The notes under the pieces: model-generated | Told to the model about the DNA's origin: nothing | Seen by the model: the letters and a program-made list of their open reading frames with translations, nothing else | Databases searched by the model: none | Part shown: positions 51,874 to 63,600 of the stretch, in pieces | Layout: each line of letters opens with the position of its first letter | Numbering within the stretch: the first letter of the stretch is position 1 | Program-made: the position numbers and the translations under genes | Origin: Terrimonas_B sp041743125 | GTDB taxonomy: Bacteria > Bacteroidota > Bacteroidia > Chitinophagales > Chitinophagaceae | Assembly (NCBI GenBank): GCA_041743125.1 | Contig: JBGTNK010000189.1 | Span: forward strand, 8,749-72,748 | Length of the DNA: 64,000 bases | Direction: 5' to 3'

Positions 51874-53283
51874 CTATCTCTTGATGATCTTTTGATGTGC
51901 CACTTGTCCATTGCAGGTTACTCTCACAATATAGAAACCAGCAGTCATTGTACTCACCTGCAAATTTTCATTTTGGTTGCTGATGTTTGCTATTAATTTA
52001 ATAGCCGGCTGGCCATTATTATTTATTAACTCATAGACTACTTTTTGACCCTGCCATTTTTCCGGAATAGAGATGCGTAATTCGTTGGTAACCGGATTAG
52101 GATAAGTAACTATTTTGATTGCCTGCTCACTACCTTTGGTAAGGCGCACAGTTCTCACCAGGGATATTTCACTTTTTCCATCCATATCAAGGGACCGGAG
52201 GCGATAATAAATTACCTCAGCACCAGCACTCGACAGTTTGTTATCTGTAAAGGAATAATTCTTTGTTTCTGAAGTGGTACCTGATGCAAATACTTTTCCT
52301 GCACTCAAATAGTTGGTGCCATCCAGGCTTTTTTCAATAGAAAAATGGCTAAGGCTTAATTCCGAGGTAGTAACCCATTTCAGGTCCACAATACCCTGGT
52401 TTAATGTTGCAGCAAATGAACCTAGTTTTACAGGTAATAAGGAAACAGTAGAAAAGTTTAAGGTAACCGAGGCGACATTTGAAGTAAGCGGATTAAAACC
52501 ATTATCAATTATCCGGTAGCTAAAAGTTGTAGACTCACCGGTAAAACCAACTTTTGGAATAAAACTAAAACTTCCGTCAGGGTTCAATGAAACCACGCCA
52601 TCAGCAGAATTGGTGCTGATTACAGCAATAGTAGTTTCGCCATCAGGTTCATTGTCGTTTGAAATTACATTCCCGTAAAATGGTGTACCTGAAGTACCGG
52701 TAAAATTATCATTTACTGCCACAGGTGCCGTGTTACAGGTACCTGTGCCATACATAGGACTTGCGCTGGTAAAGAAATCATCAAATATGAGCCTGGTATT
52801 TCCATCGCCGTTGCTACCACTCGCTTTTATTACAATTTTTCTCAACCCAATAGTTGCAAGCAAAAACTCCTCGTTGAATGTCAAAACAGAAGCTGAAGTA
52901 TTTTTATCCAGCGTTATTTTTTTTAAAGAAGTAAAAGTGCCGGTAGCGTTCAACAGACCCATTTCAATAAAACGGGTTGCATTACCACTTAATTTGTTAC
53001 TTATTTTATATTTAAAAGAAACTTTTAGAGTCATGGAAGTTATTTTAAGAACCGGAGTGATATATTCCATAATGGAATTACCATTTGTAACAGTAGTGGA
53101 ATACAAACTTCCTGAACCCGCAATTACATTAGCAGGTGTATTCGTTATTTGAATACCATTTAATGTGGTGCAATTCGTGTTAAGACTACTTACTGTTCCC
53201 TCAAAATTTTGAGTATACTGGGAATTTACAATATTGATAGCCAGGGTTGCAATAAGGAGTAATAAAGTTTTCATCTGTTTCAA
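51874..53283 (-). CDS. Ig-like T9SS-exported protein
   Basis: The 469-residue protein has a signal peptide (MKQMKTLLLLIATLAINIVN, ending SQ). An N-terminal beta-sandwich (about 22-180) is followed by a bacterial Ig/cadherin-like domain (PVAVNDNFTGTSGTPFYGNV to FSYRIIDNGFNPLTSNVASV), the pre-sorting domain (VDLKWVTTSELSLSHFSIEKS region) and the T9SS type A domain with TYPNPVTNELRISI and GFYIVRVTCNGQVAHQKIIK. No enzyme is seen. It has a duplicated promoter-leader in common with the small gene at 53820, and its transcript would begin about 165 nt upstream. Confidence 0.87.
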   Translation of the reverse strand: MKQMKTLLLLIATLAINIVNSQYTQNFEGTVSSLNTNCTTLNGIQITNTPANVIAGSGSLYSTTVTNGNSIMEYITPVLKITSMTLKVSFKYKISNKLSGNATRFIEMGLLNATGTFTSLKKITLDKNTSASVLTFNEEFLLATIGLRKIVIKASGSNGDGNTRLIFDDFFTSASPMYGTGTCNTAPVAVNDNFTGTSGTPFYGNVISNDNEPDGETTIAVISTNSADGVVSLNPDGSFSFIPKVGFTGESTTFSYRIIDNGFNPLTSNVASVTLNFSTVSLLPVKLGSFAATLNQGIVDLKWVTTSELSLSHFSIEKSLDGTNYLSAGKVFASGTTSETKNYSFTDNKLSSAGAEVIYYRLRSLDMDGKSEISLVRTVRLTKGSEQAIKIVTYPNPVTNELRISIPEKWQGQKVVYELINNNGQPAIKLIANISNQNENLQVSTMTAGFYIVRVTCNGQVAHQKIIKR

Positions 53284-53295
53284 TTAGGGTTACGA

Positions 53296-53409
53296 TCAAT
53301 TAAGTCTTGTATGCAGACTGAACGAATTCCCTGAAACAATGAAAACGATTTGAAAAGAATAGAAACTGGCCTGGAGGAAATTTCCTGCAATTTGAAGGGT
53401 TTGTTTCAT
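53296..53409 (-). other. Upstream ORF in the leader of the Ig-like T9SS gene
   Basis: ATG at 53409-53407 opens a 37-codon frame starting MKQTLQIAGNFLQASFYSF and stopping at 53296. It sits in the long leader, at the same place as the 34-codon frame in the second leader (54258-54362). The open frame extends upstream to 53496 but that part would lie outside the transcript. Translation is not proven. Confidence 0.35.
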
Positions 53410-53452
53410 AGTCGGATTAGGTTGTTTTCTTAGGAGTTGTTCGAATCTTCCA

Positions 53453-53483
53453 CAAAGGTAATATACGTATTTTACCCTTGCAA
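53453..53483 (-). promoter_or_regulatory. Promoter of the Ig-like T9SS gene (leader copy 1)
   Basis: On the minus strand TTG (53483-53481) and TACCTTTG (53460-53453) are separated by exactly 20 nt. It lies in sequence homologous to the promoter at 54407-54436. The leader would be about 165 nt long. Confidence 0.75.
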
Positions 53484-53819
53484 TTTTTGCGAGCATTATT
53501 CCGCCAAAAACACCGTATTTTGTGCAGTATTTGTACTATGTGAATTGATTTACAACTCTATAGGCTCATTGTTTTTTGCTTAAAAAATTTTCTTTTTACC
53601 TTTTACCGTCACTTTATTACTCACTACACCTAATCAGGAAAAAATGTGTTTCTGTTTTATTGGTAATGAATTTAAATCTTACACGGGTGTCCACATTTGA
53701 AGAAAAGTGAAAGAAGTTCCTGCATTGATTTATGAATCAGGAATGTTTAATGTCCGCACTTTATTTGCACCTCTCTGATCCCTTCTGTTCAAAAAATCCG
53801 GTATGTATTCTAAATCAAA
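53484..53819. other. Non-coding gap with weak hairpin
   Basis: No gene seen. A stem TTCCTG/CAGGAA (53717-53743) followed on the minus strand by T-rich sequence could terminate the small gene at 53820. Confidence 0.45.
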
Positions 53820-54227
53820 TTATATCTTATCGCTATCCTGCTCAGAGTTGTTTGCACCTAAAGCTTCATTACTTTTATTTCCAATATTTATTTTTCTTAC
53901 TTGTAAAAGCGCTGCGTTGCCATCGTTACCTATAGTGCTCAACCGAAAATAGATCACCCCGGTTTTGTCTGCGCTGGCATCTTTATCTGTAAAAGGATAA
54001 TTCATGGTTTCAGTTTCATTGCCGAAAGCGAAAACAACTCCTACTTGTTTATATATTTTACCGTCATAACTTTTTTCCACGTAGAAATGACTGATGTCCT
54101 TTTCTCCCTGGGTTGACCAGTTCAGGTTGATTTTATCATTCTTTAGCCGGGCGGAGAATGAAGTCACCTGCGAAAAGGATGATACATGGATGAACAATAT
54201 GGCTAAAAGGGTTAAAATCGTTTTCAT
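53820..54227 (-). CDS. Second stand-alone pre-sorting-domain protein
   Basis: The 135-residue protein has a signal peptide (MKTILTLLAILFIHVSSFSQ) and a single fibronectin-like domain: INLNWSTQGEKDISHFYVEKS, YDGKIYKQVGVVFAFGN, and GVIYFRLSTIGNDGNAALLQ. This is the domain that precedes the T9SS sorting domain in neighbours (compare WSTQTELNTDYYVVERS in the giant protein). After it comes a short polar tail (ALGANNSEQDSDKI) in place of a sorting domain. It would be periplasmic. It has a leader and promoter homologous to those of the T9SS gene at 51874, so it may be a truncated duplicate of such a gene or an accessory factor. Confidence 0.7.
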   Translation of the reverse strand: MKTILTLLAILFIHVSSFSQVTSFSARLKNDKINLNWSTQGEKDISHFYVEKSYDGKIYKQVGVVFAFGNETETMNYPFTDKDASADKTGVIYFRLSTIGNDGNAALLQVRKINIGNKSNEALGANNSEQDSDKI

Positions 54228-54257
54228 CGCATTCTGCTTGAGGGTAATGTAATTGTT

Positions 54258-54362
54258 TTAGGGTTTGTTTGCAATTACTTTCCCTGAAGATGGAAGTGAT
54301 TCAGCATGAAGTACAGAAACAGCGCTGGGGTAAAAATTATTGATGGGTTGCGTTAGTTTCAT
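54258..54362 (-). other. Upstream ORF in the leader of the 53820 gene
   Basis: ATG at 54362-54360 opens a 34-codon frame (MKLTQPINNFYPSAVSVLHA onward) ending at 54258, 30 nt before the main ATG. Its start aligns with that of the upstream ORF in the other leader (both in the context CCGAC-[C/T]-ATGAAAC), but the peptide sequences differ after the first residues. Confidence 0.35.
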
Positions 54363-54406
54363 GGTCGGACTGTAATACTTTCTTAGGGTTTGTTCGATTG
54401 CTGACA

Positions 54407-54436
54407 CAAGATATAACACGCATTTTTATAGTGCAA
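54407..54436 (-). promoter_or_regulatory. Promoter of the 53820 gene (leader copy 2)
   Basis: On the minus strand TTG (54436-54434) and TATCTTG (54413-54407) are 20 nt apart, aligned with the promoter at 53453-53483. The -7 box lacks one T. The leader would be about 174 nt. Confidence 0.6.
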
Positions 54437-54559
54437 GTTTTACGGGTATTATTTCGTAAAAAGTGCCGTAGTTTATTTAGTATAATTACGATAACGCTTC
54501 CCAAATAATTAAATCAGCACATTATCCAATATTCCTTCTTTCAGGATGTAAAAATGAAA

Positions 54560-54583
54560 AAGCCCCAAATTAATTTGGGGCTT
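54560..54583 (-). terminator. Terminator of the giant T9SS gene
   Basis: AAGCCCCAAATT and AATTTGGGGCTT form a perfect 12+12 palindrome, followed on the minus strand by TTTCATTTTT. It lies 25 nt after the stop. Confidence 0.85.
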
Positions 54584-54607
54584 CCTTTAATGGGTTATGA
54601 TATTTTT

Positions 54608-57600
54608 TTAATTATTCTTTATCAATTTCTGGAAGGTGGTACCGGCTGACTTATCTGTTATTTCAACCAGGTAAACCCCTGCCGGTAATTGATCCAGGCT
54701 GTTTAGATTAATGATAGAGATTCCTTTTGGTGCAGGCATACTGTGAGTCTTTACCATCTTACCATTAACATCAATCAGGTTGATAACGACTGTTGTTTCT
54801 CTTTCGGTTGTTATGCTGATTGTAACATTAGAACGGAAAGGGTTGGGCCAGATTGTAACGCCTGGTTTTTTCGAAAGCCTTAGTGCAACTACATTGCTAT
54901 AGGTGACTTTACCATCAAGATCTACCAGTTTTACTCTGTAATATATTACTTCAACTTGCGTCAGGCTGCTGATATTATCTGGTAGCTTATATTCTTTTTT
55001 AGTGGTACTGTTTCCGGAAGCACTAACCTTTTTACCGGTTGGTGCAAAGTTGCTGTTGTCCAGGCTTCGTTCCACCACATAATAGTCTGTATTCAATTCT
55101 GTCTGGGTCGACCATTTTACTTCAGCATTAGCTCCATTAAGACTTACCTGGGCCACTAGCCGGTCAGCCGGCAAGGTCTGGTTTCCGCCCCAGGCAAGCG
55201 TATAGGATGCAGGGGTAGGATCTTTCATATTTGCATTATCTACATAGGAATACATGAATGTAACTGTATTGGATCCCGATGTTGGATTTACAAATTTCAC
55301 TTGCAGAAGACTGGGGTCAAAAGTGCCAACACTTGTTCCTTTTGATACTAAACTGTTGTTATAATACAGCTCAGCATTTGCGGGAATAGAATCAATAATA
55401 ACCTTTCGATTGGTAAGTACACCACCTGCCGCATAATCCTCCGGATCGGCTCCGCTTAATACCGGAAGATTTACTCCTCCATTCAATGTTAGGAATGAGT
55501 TCATTGCCGGTTGTGATATAGTAGTACGATGGTTATCAGAAACCGGTAAACGCTGTATTCCAAAATTAATTCCGGTTATATTAGTTGCAGTTGTGAATAC
55601 GGAAACGATACCTCTTGCCAGGCCAGGCTTTAATCCCGTACCTGCGACATTATTTATTCCGAAGCCATCAGCTGTATGTGCCCAGTTCCCTGAGATTGCT
55701 TCTAAACCAGCATCTGGTGGAGGAGTATCTCCTAAATTCACACTCACAGTAGATAAACGAAGCTGGTAGTTGGTAAAGACATCTGCGGTGGGGAACGTAA
55801 ATACTCCGGTTACAGAATTTAATGTTGTTCGTCTCACTACTTTATTCGTTGAATCCGTAAGGTAGGCATATACCGGTGATGTCATTACCTTACCTGTCGG
55901 GGTACCGTTAATCAGGTTATCTGTTATACCATTAGGATCATGGTACAGCGTACCACTGATGCTCATTATATTTTTGGCGATCCCAAAATCATATGGTGCT
56001 AAACAGGTTTGCGCACTGGTAGCAGTAAGATTATGTTGCAGCACAGTAGTTGTATGATAGTTGGCTGGTACGGTTGCTGTATTTAGTTTGGTTATATAGC
56101 ACTGCGGATAACGAAGGAATTGAATTTTCACATTGTCGATATATACTGTATCCTGGTCATCCACATTATTATTGGTTAAAAACCGGATATAAGTAGTAGG
56201 ACCTGCATAAGCTGTTATATCCTGGTTCATAATATTTACATAACCGGCATCTGTAGTTCCGGTCCCGGCAATGGTATAAACAGTTCCAAAAGTAGAACCG
56301 TTGGATGAGGCCTGTACAATGATATCTTCACCGGCAGTCAGAGTAGCGCTTTTTCTCCTGTATGAAAAAGACAGGAATGCATAAGAAGCTCCGCTGAGGT
56401 TAACTGTTCGGGTGGCCGATCTGTTCCTGTCTTTCAAACGAAGTCCATAGCCGAAGGCATTGTCCCTCCTTATTTCGACATCCTTGGTTGATTCATTTGA
56501 AATGGCATTGCACAAGCCCGGCGAAGCCGCATCATCAATGTCTGTCCAGTCACTTAGCCACGTTGTATTACCATCAGTACCATTTGCACAGGTTCTTCCT
56601 CCGGAACCATCATCAAAATTATCTTCAACAAACTTCTCCGGGTAACTTATAAACTGGTAGCTACCTGATCCATCAACTGTGACCGAATCACTTAATTCAT
56701 TTGAGGCTGCTATTCCGTTACAGTTGCCGTCAACATATAAATAGACTTTTGCTCCGGCAACTCCGCCACCCCCGTCGTTATTGATGCCATCGTCATTCCT
56801 GTCTAAGAATACGGTACCTGCTATTACATTCTGATTATATGGTGCCGGGCAATTGCTGATATCAACATATACTGTAGCTATATCACAAATTACCGGTGAA
56901 GGAGTTGAACATACATTGTATTCAAACCTATCTTTACCCACATACCCCGGATCAGGTGTATATATAACCGTTCCGTTGCTGTTAATGGAAACAGTTCCGT
57001 TTTTAGGCTTCAGTAAAGCTGTATTTGTTACAGAAGCAGGATCTACAACCGCAAGGAATCCAAAATCGTTTAAAAGAATGGGTATTGTCACCGGCTGGTT
57101 CACAATAGTTCTTGCATAGTCATCATTGGCAAATATGAGCTTCTGCTTACAGAAAGGAATAATCGTTGATCCCACATCCCAATAAGCTACTCCTATTCCG
57201 GTGCCTGATCCTTGCGGATCAGCCCCATAAACAGCAGCGATCTTGGCGCCGTTGCATGTATAAATTGCAAGTCCGCTTTGATCATTATCGCTCATATCTC
57301 TTAACTTGACGTAATTCAATGCATTTAACGTGTAGGCCACATCATATCTCAATCCACAGGGACTTACCAGGCCGCTGGTTCCACTCACGTTGCCGTCCCA
57401 TTTTACATACAATGTTGTATTCATATTTGCAGTTACCCAAACCGGGTTACCGTTCACATCTGGTCCGGGAGGTGCCACCAGGTCGAGACCGCCGGGAGCC
57501 CAGGCTGTTGTTGCAAAATCTGTAAGTCTTGATTCTGCAATCAGGTTAAATGACCAGTCATAGGTTTGTCCATCATTACCGCCTCCGCCAGGGGTATATG

Positions 57601-60600
57601 AATCTATTATTTCAATGGCTGTAAAGGATTCACCTGTTGGATTAAAAAATTTATAGGCCGCGGTGGCAGAATAAATCAACGGGAACCTTACACATCCTTT
57701 TGCAGGCAGATTAATGGTGCCGCTTCCAGGTACGCCTGACTGCCAGCTAATAGTAATAGGCCTGTTTAAGCTATTATATAACATGACCACAGAACTATCT
57801 TTCGGATTGTTAGCCGGGTTGTCAGATGTGGGCACCGGAGAATAATAGGTATTTGAATACCAGGTGGCCGGATATATAGAGGCATTCCTGATGGAAAACT
57901 GATCGACCCCACCCGCATTCAATTCCACTCCTATAGGTTTGTTACTGGTTACAGTCGCTCCATAATTCACTCCTCCATCCACTAAATAAGATTCTCCCTG
58001 GTTTAGTGTAAATGTAGTTTCCAGGGAACCGTTATTATCTTTATCAATTTCAACAATCGTTCCGTCCAATTCTGCTCTTACAAATAAACCTGTGTACCTG
58101 AAATCCCTGCTTGGGAAATTCTGACCCAGAGGAATGGTAAAAGATTGTCCGAAATTAAAGGTAGAAGTAATATTGGTTTTAATCGCCTGCACCGGCATCC
58201 GGGTAGGCTCACCGCTAACCTGTGTCATAGCAATCTGCCCGCTTGAAGTAATCTTATCCCTTCCGTCATAAAAAATATTGGTGGAAACTCTCGGATTTGC
58301 CGGCATCGTATTATCCAAAATAATACTTCCCCCTGCTGGTATTATGTCGTTAGCATAACCAGGTGCAATTCCATTGTAAGGATTGCCATCTCCCCAAACT
58401 TTGGTAGTGGTCTGCAGGGGATCCCATGGATTTATTTCGTAGCCATCCTCCCAATGATCCCAAACGATTGACATACCGGGATAGGGTATGGTTAAACTTA
58501 TAACCGTCCTGATATTGTTGCTTGGCATCGTAGTACTGGATGTATTCAGTAAAGCCTTAAACGCATCATTCTCAGGATAAGGAACAAAATAAGTATGTGT
58601 TCTGGTTGCATCCGAGCATTGATCAATCAACAGGGGATCAATATCGAAAAATACGGAGGCTGTGGTACAAATATTAGTACTGTCGCAGATCTGGTAAACC
58701 AGTGTATCCTTGCCGGCAAATGAACCATTGGGCAGGTAAACAATTTTGTTGTTGGATACAAAACCGGTTCCATTATTAGGTTGGCTAAAAATGGAAAGAC
58801 TCGATGCATTAATATTCTTATTTGGATCGTAATCGTTCGCCGTTACGTCTACAATCAGTGGGGTTCCACCGGCACCTTTTGCTGAATCATTCAATGCTAC
58901 AGGCCCGCAAAGAGTACATACGTCAAAGGCAAGTAATTCAGAATTTTTGATGATATTCTCATAACCTTCTTTAGCTGTAGCCAGCAGATAATAGGTTCCG
59001 GTACTGGAAGTAGTAGTCCATGCATATTCATACGTACGTGTACAGGCTGTGGAATCCACACAGGTTACAGCAAAGCTATTTCCCGGAGGGTTTATTTTCA
59101 TCTCCATACCAGTGATGTCCCTGTATCCAAATGGTGTAGTCACAACGCTTCTTGCATAGTAAGTGGTGTTGGTATTGCCGCTGATTCTTTTGCTTCCACC
59201 AGGGTAGGGCGCATTATATATATCAAATGAAAGAAAATCAATAAAGGTAGATACAGGAAACAAGCTCACCCTGGAGGGCTTTGTCATACTGTGGTAATCA
59301 ATTCTGAAAGTAACACCAGGCTGGGCGGTAGTAATGGTCAGTGTGATCATTTGCCCTGTTGGCACAGTAACGTCAGCACCTAAAATAGCCGACCAGGATA
59401 AAATACCGGTAGAAGAATTGTAGACTGGGTTGGTTAAATTAATGATGGTAGTAGCCCCATATCTTATGGTTGCGGTAATATTAGGATTCACGGGCATAGT
59501 ACCACTGCTTATATTAAGATGTAAAACCACAGCAATGGTTTGTGCTTTAATCGTAAGATCATTACACAAAGCCGGATCTAGAGTAAATGTGGTGCTGGCC
59601 GTTCCGGTAGAAGCCAGAACTGCACTTTGAACGGTAGTAGTTATTCCCGTCGCAACAGGATCAATCCTGTCCAGTATCTGACCTGGTGTTGACAGGTACA
59701 ATGGCGACTGAACAACAGAGGGGTTAATGTTAGCAATGTGTACGGAGGTAACAGGTCCGTTACATCCGGTTGCCGTGGCAGTAACCACCGAAGTACCAAA
59801 CCAGGAGGCTGCCCAGGTAACTGCGCCGGTAGAAGAGTTTATTGTACTTCCTCCACTTACACTTGCAGGATCCAGGCTGTAACTGATACCTGTATTATTT
59901 GTAGATGTAGCTGAATAAATAACCGTACCGGCAGCTTGTGTGCGGACAGACTGAAGACCCAATGAAAATACAGGAGTACCTACGGTTGGCGTAATGGTGA
60001 CCGTATGATTAGCAGTTCTTGGTCCGTTACAACCGGTGGCTGTTGCGGTGATAGTTGAAGTTCCATTCCATGTACTTACATAAGTTACTATACCCGTAGA
60101 ACTATTGATAGAATTACCTGCTGATATGCTGGAACCATCCAGGCTATAAGTAATACCGGTAGTATTGGTTGCATTAGCTGAATAGGTGACGGTATTTACT
60201 CCCTGGCACCTTGTAGAAGTACTGCCTGATATGAAAACAGGTGTGCCTACAGTTGGCGTTATCGTTACAGTATGAATGTCAGACGTTGGACCATTGCAAC
60301 CTGCTGCTGTAGCCGTGATGGTAGTGGTACCGCTCCAACCGGCAGCATAAACAACTGCGCCGGTCATGGCATTAATTGTATTCCCTCCGGAAGTGCTGGC
60401 AGCATCTAATGCATATGATATCGATGTTGAATTAGGTGCTGTGGCTGTATAAGTCACAGAATTACCCCCCTGGCAACGAATGGATGTTGCTCCCAGGGTA
60501 AAAACTGTTGCGCCAACGGTTATATTGGTTGTGACCGTATGATTGGAAGACCTCGGTCCGTTACAACCTGTAGCTGAAGCAGTAATTATAGAAGTTCCTG

Positions 60601-63600
60601 TCCAATCAGCCTGGTAAGTGACTTCCCCTGTCGCTGAATTTATTGAATTTCCTCCGGAAATGCTTGTAGCATCCAGGCTATAACTAATACCTGTATTATT
60701 TGTAGCAGTAGCAGTATAAATTACAGAATTAGCTCCCTGGCATCGGGAAGAAGTGGCACCTAAAGTGAATACAGGAAGACCAACCGTTGGTGTAATTGTT
60801 ACGGTATGGATGGCCGTCCTGGGTCCGTTACATCCAGCTGCACTGGCGGTAATGGTAGATGTACCGCTCCATCCTGCAGTCCAGTTTACGGATCCTGTAC
60901 CTGAATTAATCGAATTCCCTCCTGAAATACTGGCAGCATTCAAACTATACGAAATCCCTGTTGTATAGGCAGCTGCTGCACCATAAACCACCGTTCCTGC
61001 ACCCTGGCACCTGATGGATGTAGATCCAGCCGTAAAGACAGGTGTACCTACAGTAGGTGTAATGGTAACCGTATGATTAGAAGATGCAGGACCATTACAT
61101 CCTGTTACCGTGCAGGTGACAATGCTGGTACCTGACCAACCTGCTACATAATTCACAATACCGTTTACACTGTTAATGGTGTTTCCGGCTGCAAGGCTGG
61201 CTGCATCCAGGCTATATGTTTTACCAGTGATATTTGAGGCGTTTGCCGTATAATCAACTGAGCCGGCGCCCTGGCACCTGGTAGAAGTAGGCCCGGTAGT
61301 AAAGACAGGCGTTCCAACAGTTGGAGTTACAGTAACGGTATGATTTGCCGTTCTTGGACCGTTACAACCAGCAGCGCTGGCAGTGATGGTGGTCGTGCCA
61401 CTCCATCCGGCCACGTAGGTAACCAGACCCGTCGCCGAGTTGATCGTATTACCGGCGGTGATGCTGCCGGCATTTAGGCTATAGGTTATTCCAGATGTGT
61501 TGTTTGCATTGGCGGTGTATGTCACGGTTCCGGCGCCCTGGCATCGGGTAGAACTGGACCCCATGGTAAATACAGGGGTTGTTACCGCCCCGTTGATGGT
61601 AACGGTATGGATTGCTGTGAACGGCCCGGCACAACCTGAAGCCGAAGCGGTAATGGTTGAAGTACCAACCCATAGCAGGGTATAATTTACCGCACCGGTA
61701 GCCGAATTTATTGTATTCCCTGCAGAAAGGCTTGTTGCATCCAGGCTATAATTGATGCCTGTACTATTTGAAGACGTAGCCGCATAAGTTACTGTCCCGA
61801 AACCCAGGCAGCGGAACGAGGATGCACCCAGGGTAAAGACAGGGGTTGTAACAGGCGGATTGGTGGTCACCACATGGTTAGCGGAAGTTGGACTTCCACA
61901 GCCCGTTGCATTGGCCGTAATCGTTGAGACCCCGGTCCAACCGGCTGCAAAGCTTACAGCCCCTGTTGAGCCATTGATGGTATTTCCTGCTGCCAAACTG
62001 GTGGCATCAAGACTATAAGAAACGGAAGTTGAATTGGAAGCATTTGCTGTAAAAGTGACGGCACCGGCACCCTGGCATCGGCTTGAGGTTGCCCCTGCTG
62101 TAAATACAGGAGTGCCAACATAGGGTGTTATGGTCACCGTATGAGTGCCTGTTAGCGGTCCCCCACAACCTGTAGCACTGGCAGTAATTACGGTTGCCCC
62201 GGTCCAGCCGGCTACATAAGTAACCTGGCCCGTGGACGCATTAATCGTATTGCCCGCACTGAGAGCAGGAGCATTCAGACTATAAGTAATCCCTGTATTA
62301 TTGGCTGCTGATGCAGTATAGGTAACCGAACCGGCACCCTGGCACCTGGTTGAGCCAGAGCCTAAGGTAAGCACAGGTGCCGCCACTGATGGCGTGGTTG
62401 TGATGGAATGGGTTGTTGAAACCGGGCCATTACAGCCGGAAGCTATTGCTGTAACAACTGAAGTTCCCGTCCAGCCAGCTGTAAATGTTACTCTACCTTC
62501 AGAACCACCTCCACCAGTGGTAATGGAATTTCCGGCAGCCAGGCTGGCGGCATCGAGTGTGTAGGTAATGCTGGTATTATTAGCAGCAGTGGATTTATAA
62601 TTTGTTGTTTCTCCTTTCTGACAACGGATGGAAGAGGCGCCCCATTCAAAAACAGGAGCTTGAACATATGGAGTTGTCGTTACATCATGATCCTTGGTTT
62701 TTTGTCCTCCGCACCCCTTTGCAGTAACTGTTATTTTTGAAGATCCGCTCCAGCCTGCTGTATAGGTGACAGCGCCTGTTGCTGTATCGATAGTGTTACC
62801 AGCAGCCAAACTGGCCGCATCAAGGCCATAGCTTATACCCGCCCATGCATTGGCTTCTGTTGCCGTATATGTTACCGTGCCTGCACCCTGGCAGCGTGTT
62901 GAACTATTACCGATAGAATATACAGGATTGTTGACATCATTCCATGATGACGCATTATGGGTGGCCGATGTTGGCCCGCTGCATCCGGTAGCGGTGGCTG
63001 TAATAACTGATGTTCCGGTCCAACCGTTCGGATAAGTAACCGCTCCTGTGGTACCATTGATGGTTACTCCTCCGGTGATGCTGGCGGCATCAAGACTATA
63101 GATGACAGAAGCAGCGTTTGCTGCATTGGCTGTATAGACAACTGTAGCCCCTCCCTTACATCGGTTGGAAGTAGAGCCCAGGGTAAATACCGGCGTTGCA
63201 ACCATACCTCTGGTGTCAATGGTATGGGTTGCTGATTTTGGACCGTTACATCCAACAGCCTCCACTGTAATAACAGATGTTCCAAACCAGGATGCATCAA
63301 AAGTCACATCGCCTGTATTAGCATCAATGGTAATGCCTGCCGCTAAACTTCCGGCGTCCAGGCTATAAGTTAAGCCTGTTGCATTGTCAGCAGAAGCATT
63401 ATAATTAATTGTTTCTGCTCCCTGACATCTTACGGAGGAAGGTCCTGCATCAAATACCGGGGTATTTACAAAAGCCAGGATCTCCACTTCGTGGTCGCTG
63501 GATAATGGCCCGTTACATCCTTCAGCAGTGGCGGTAATAGTAGAACTACCATTCCAGTTGAATGCAAAAGTAACTGCGCCGGTGGCTGAATTGATCGTGT

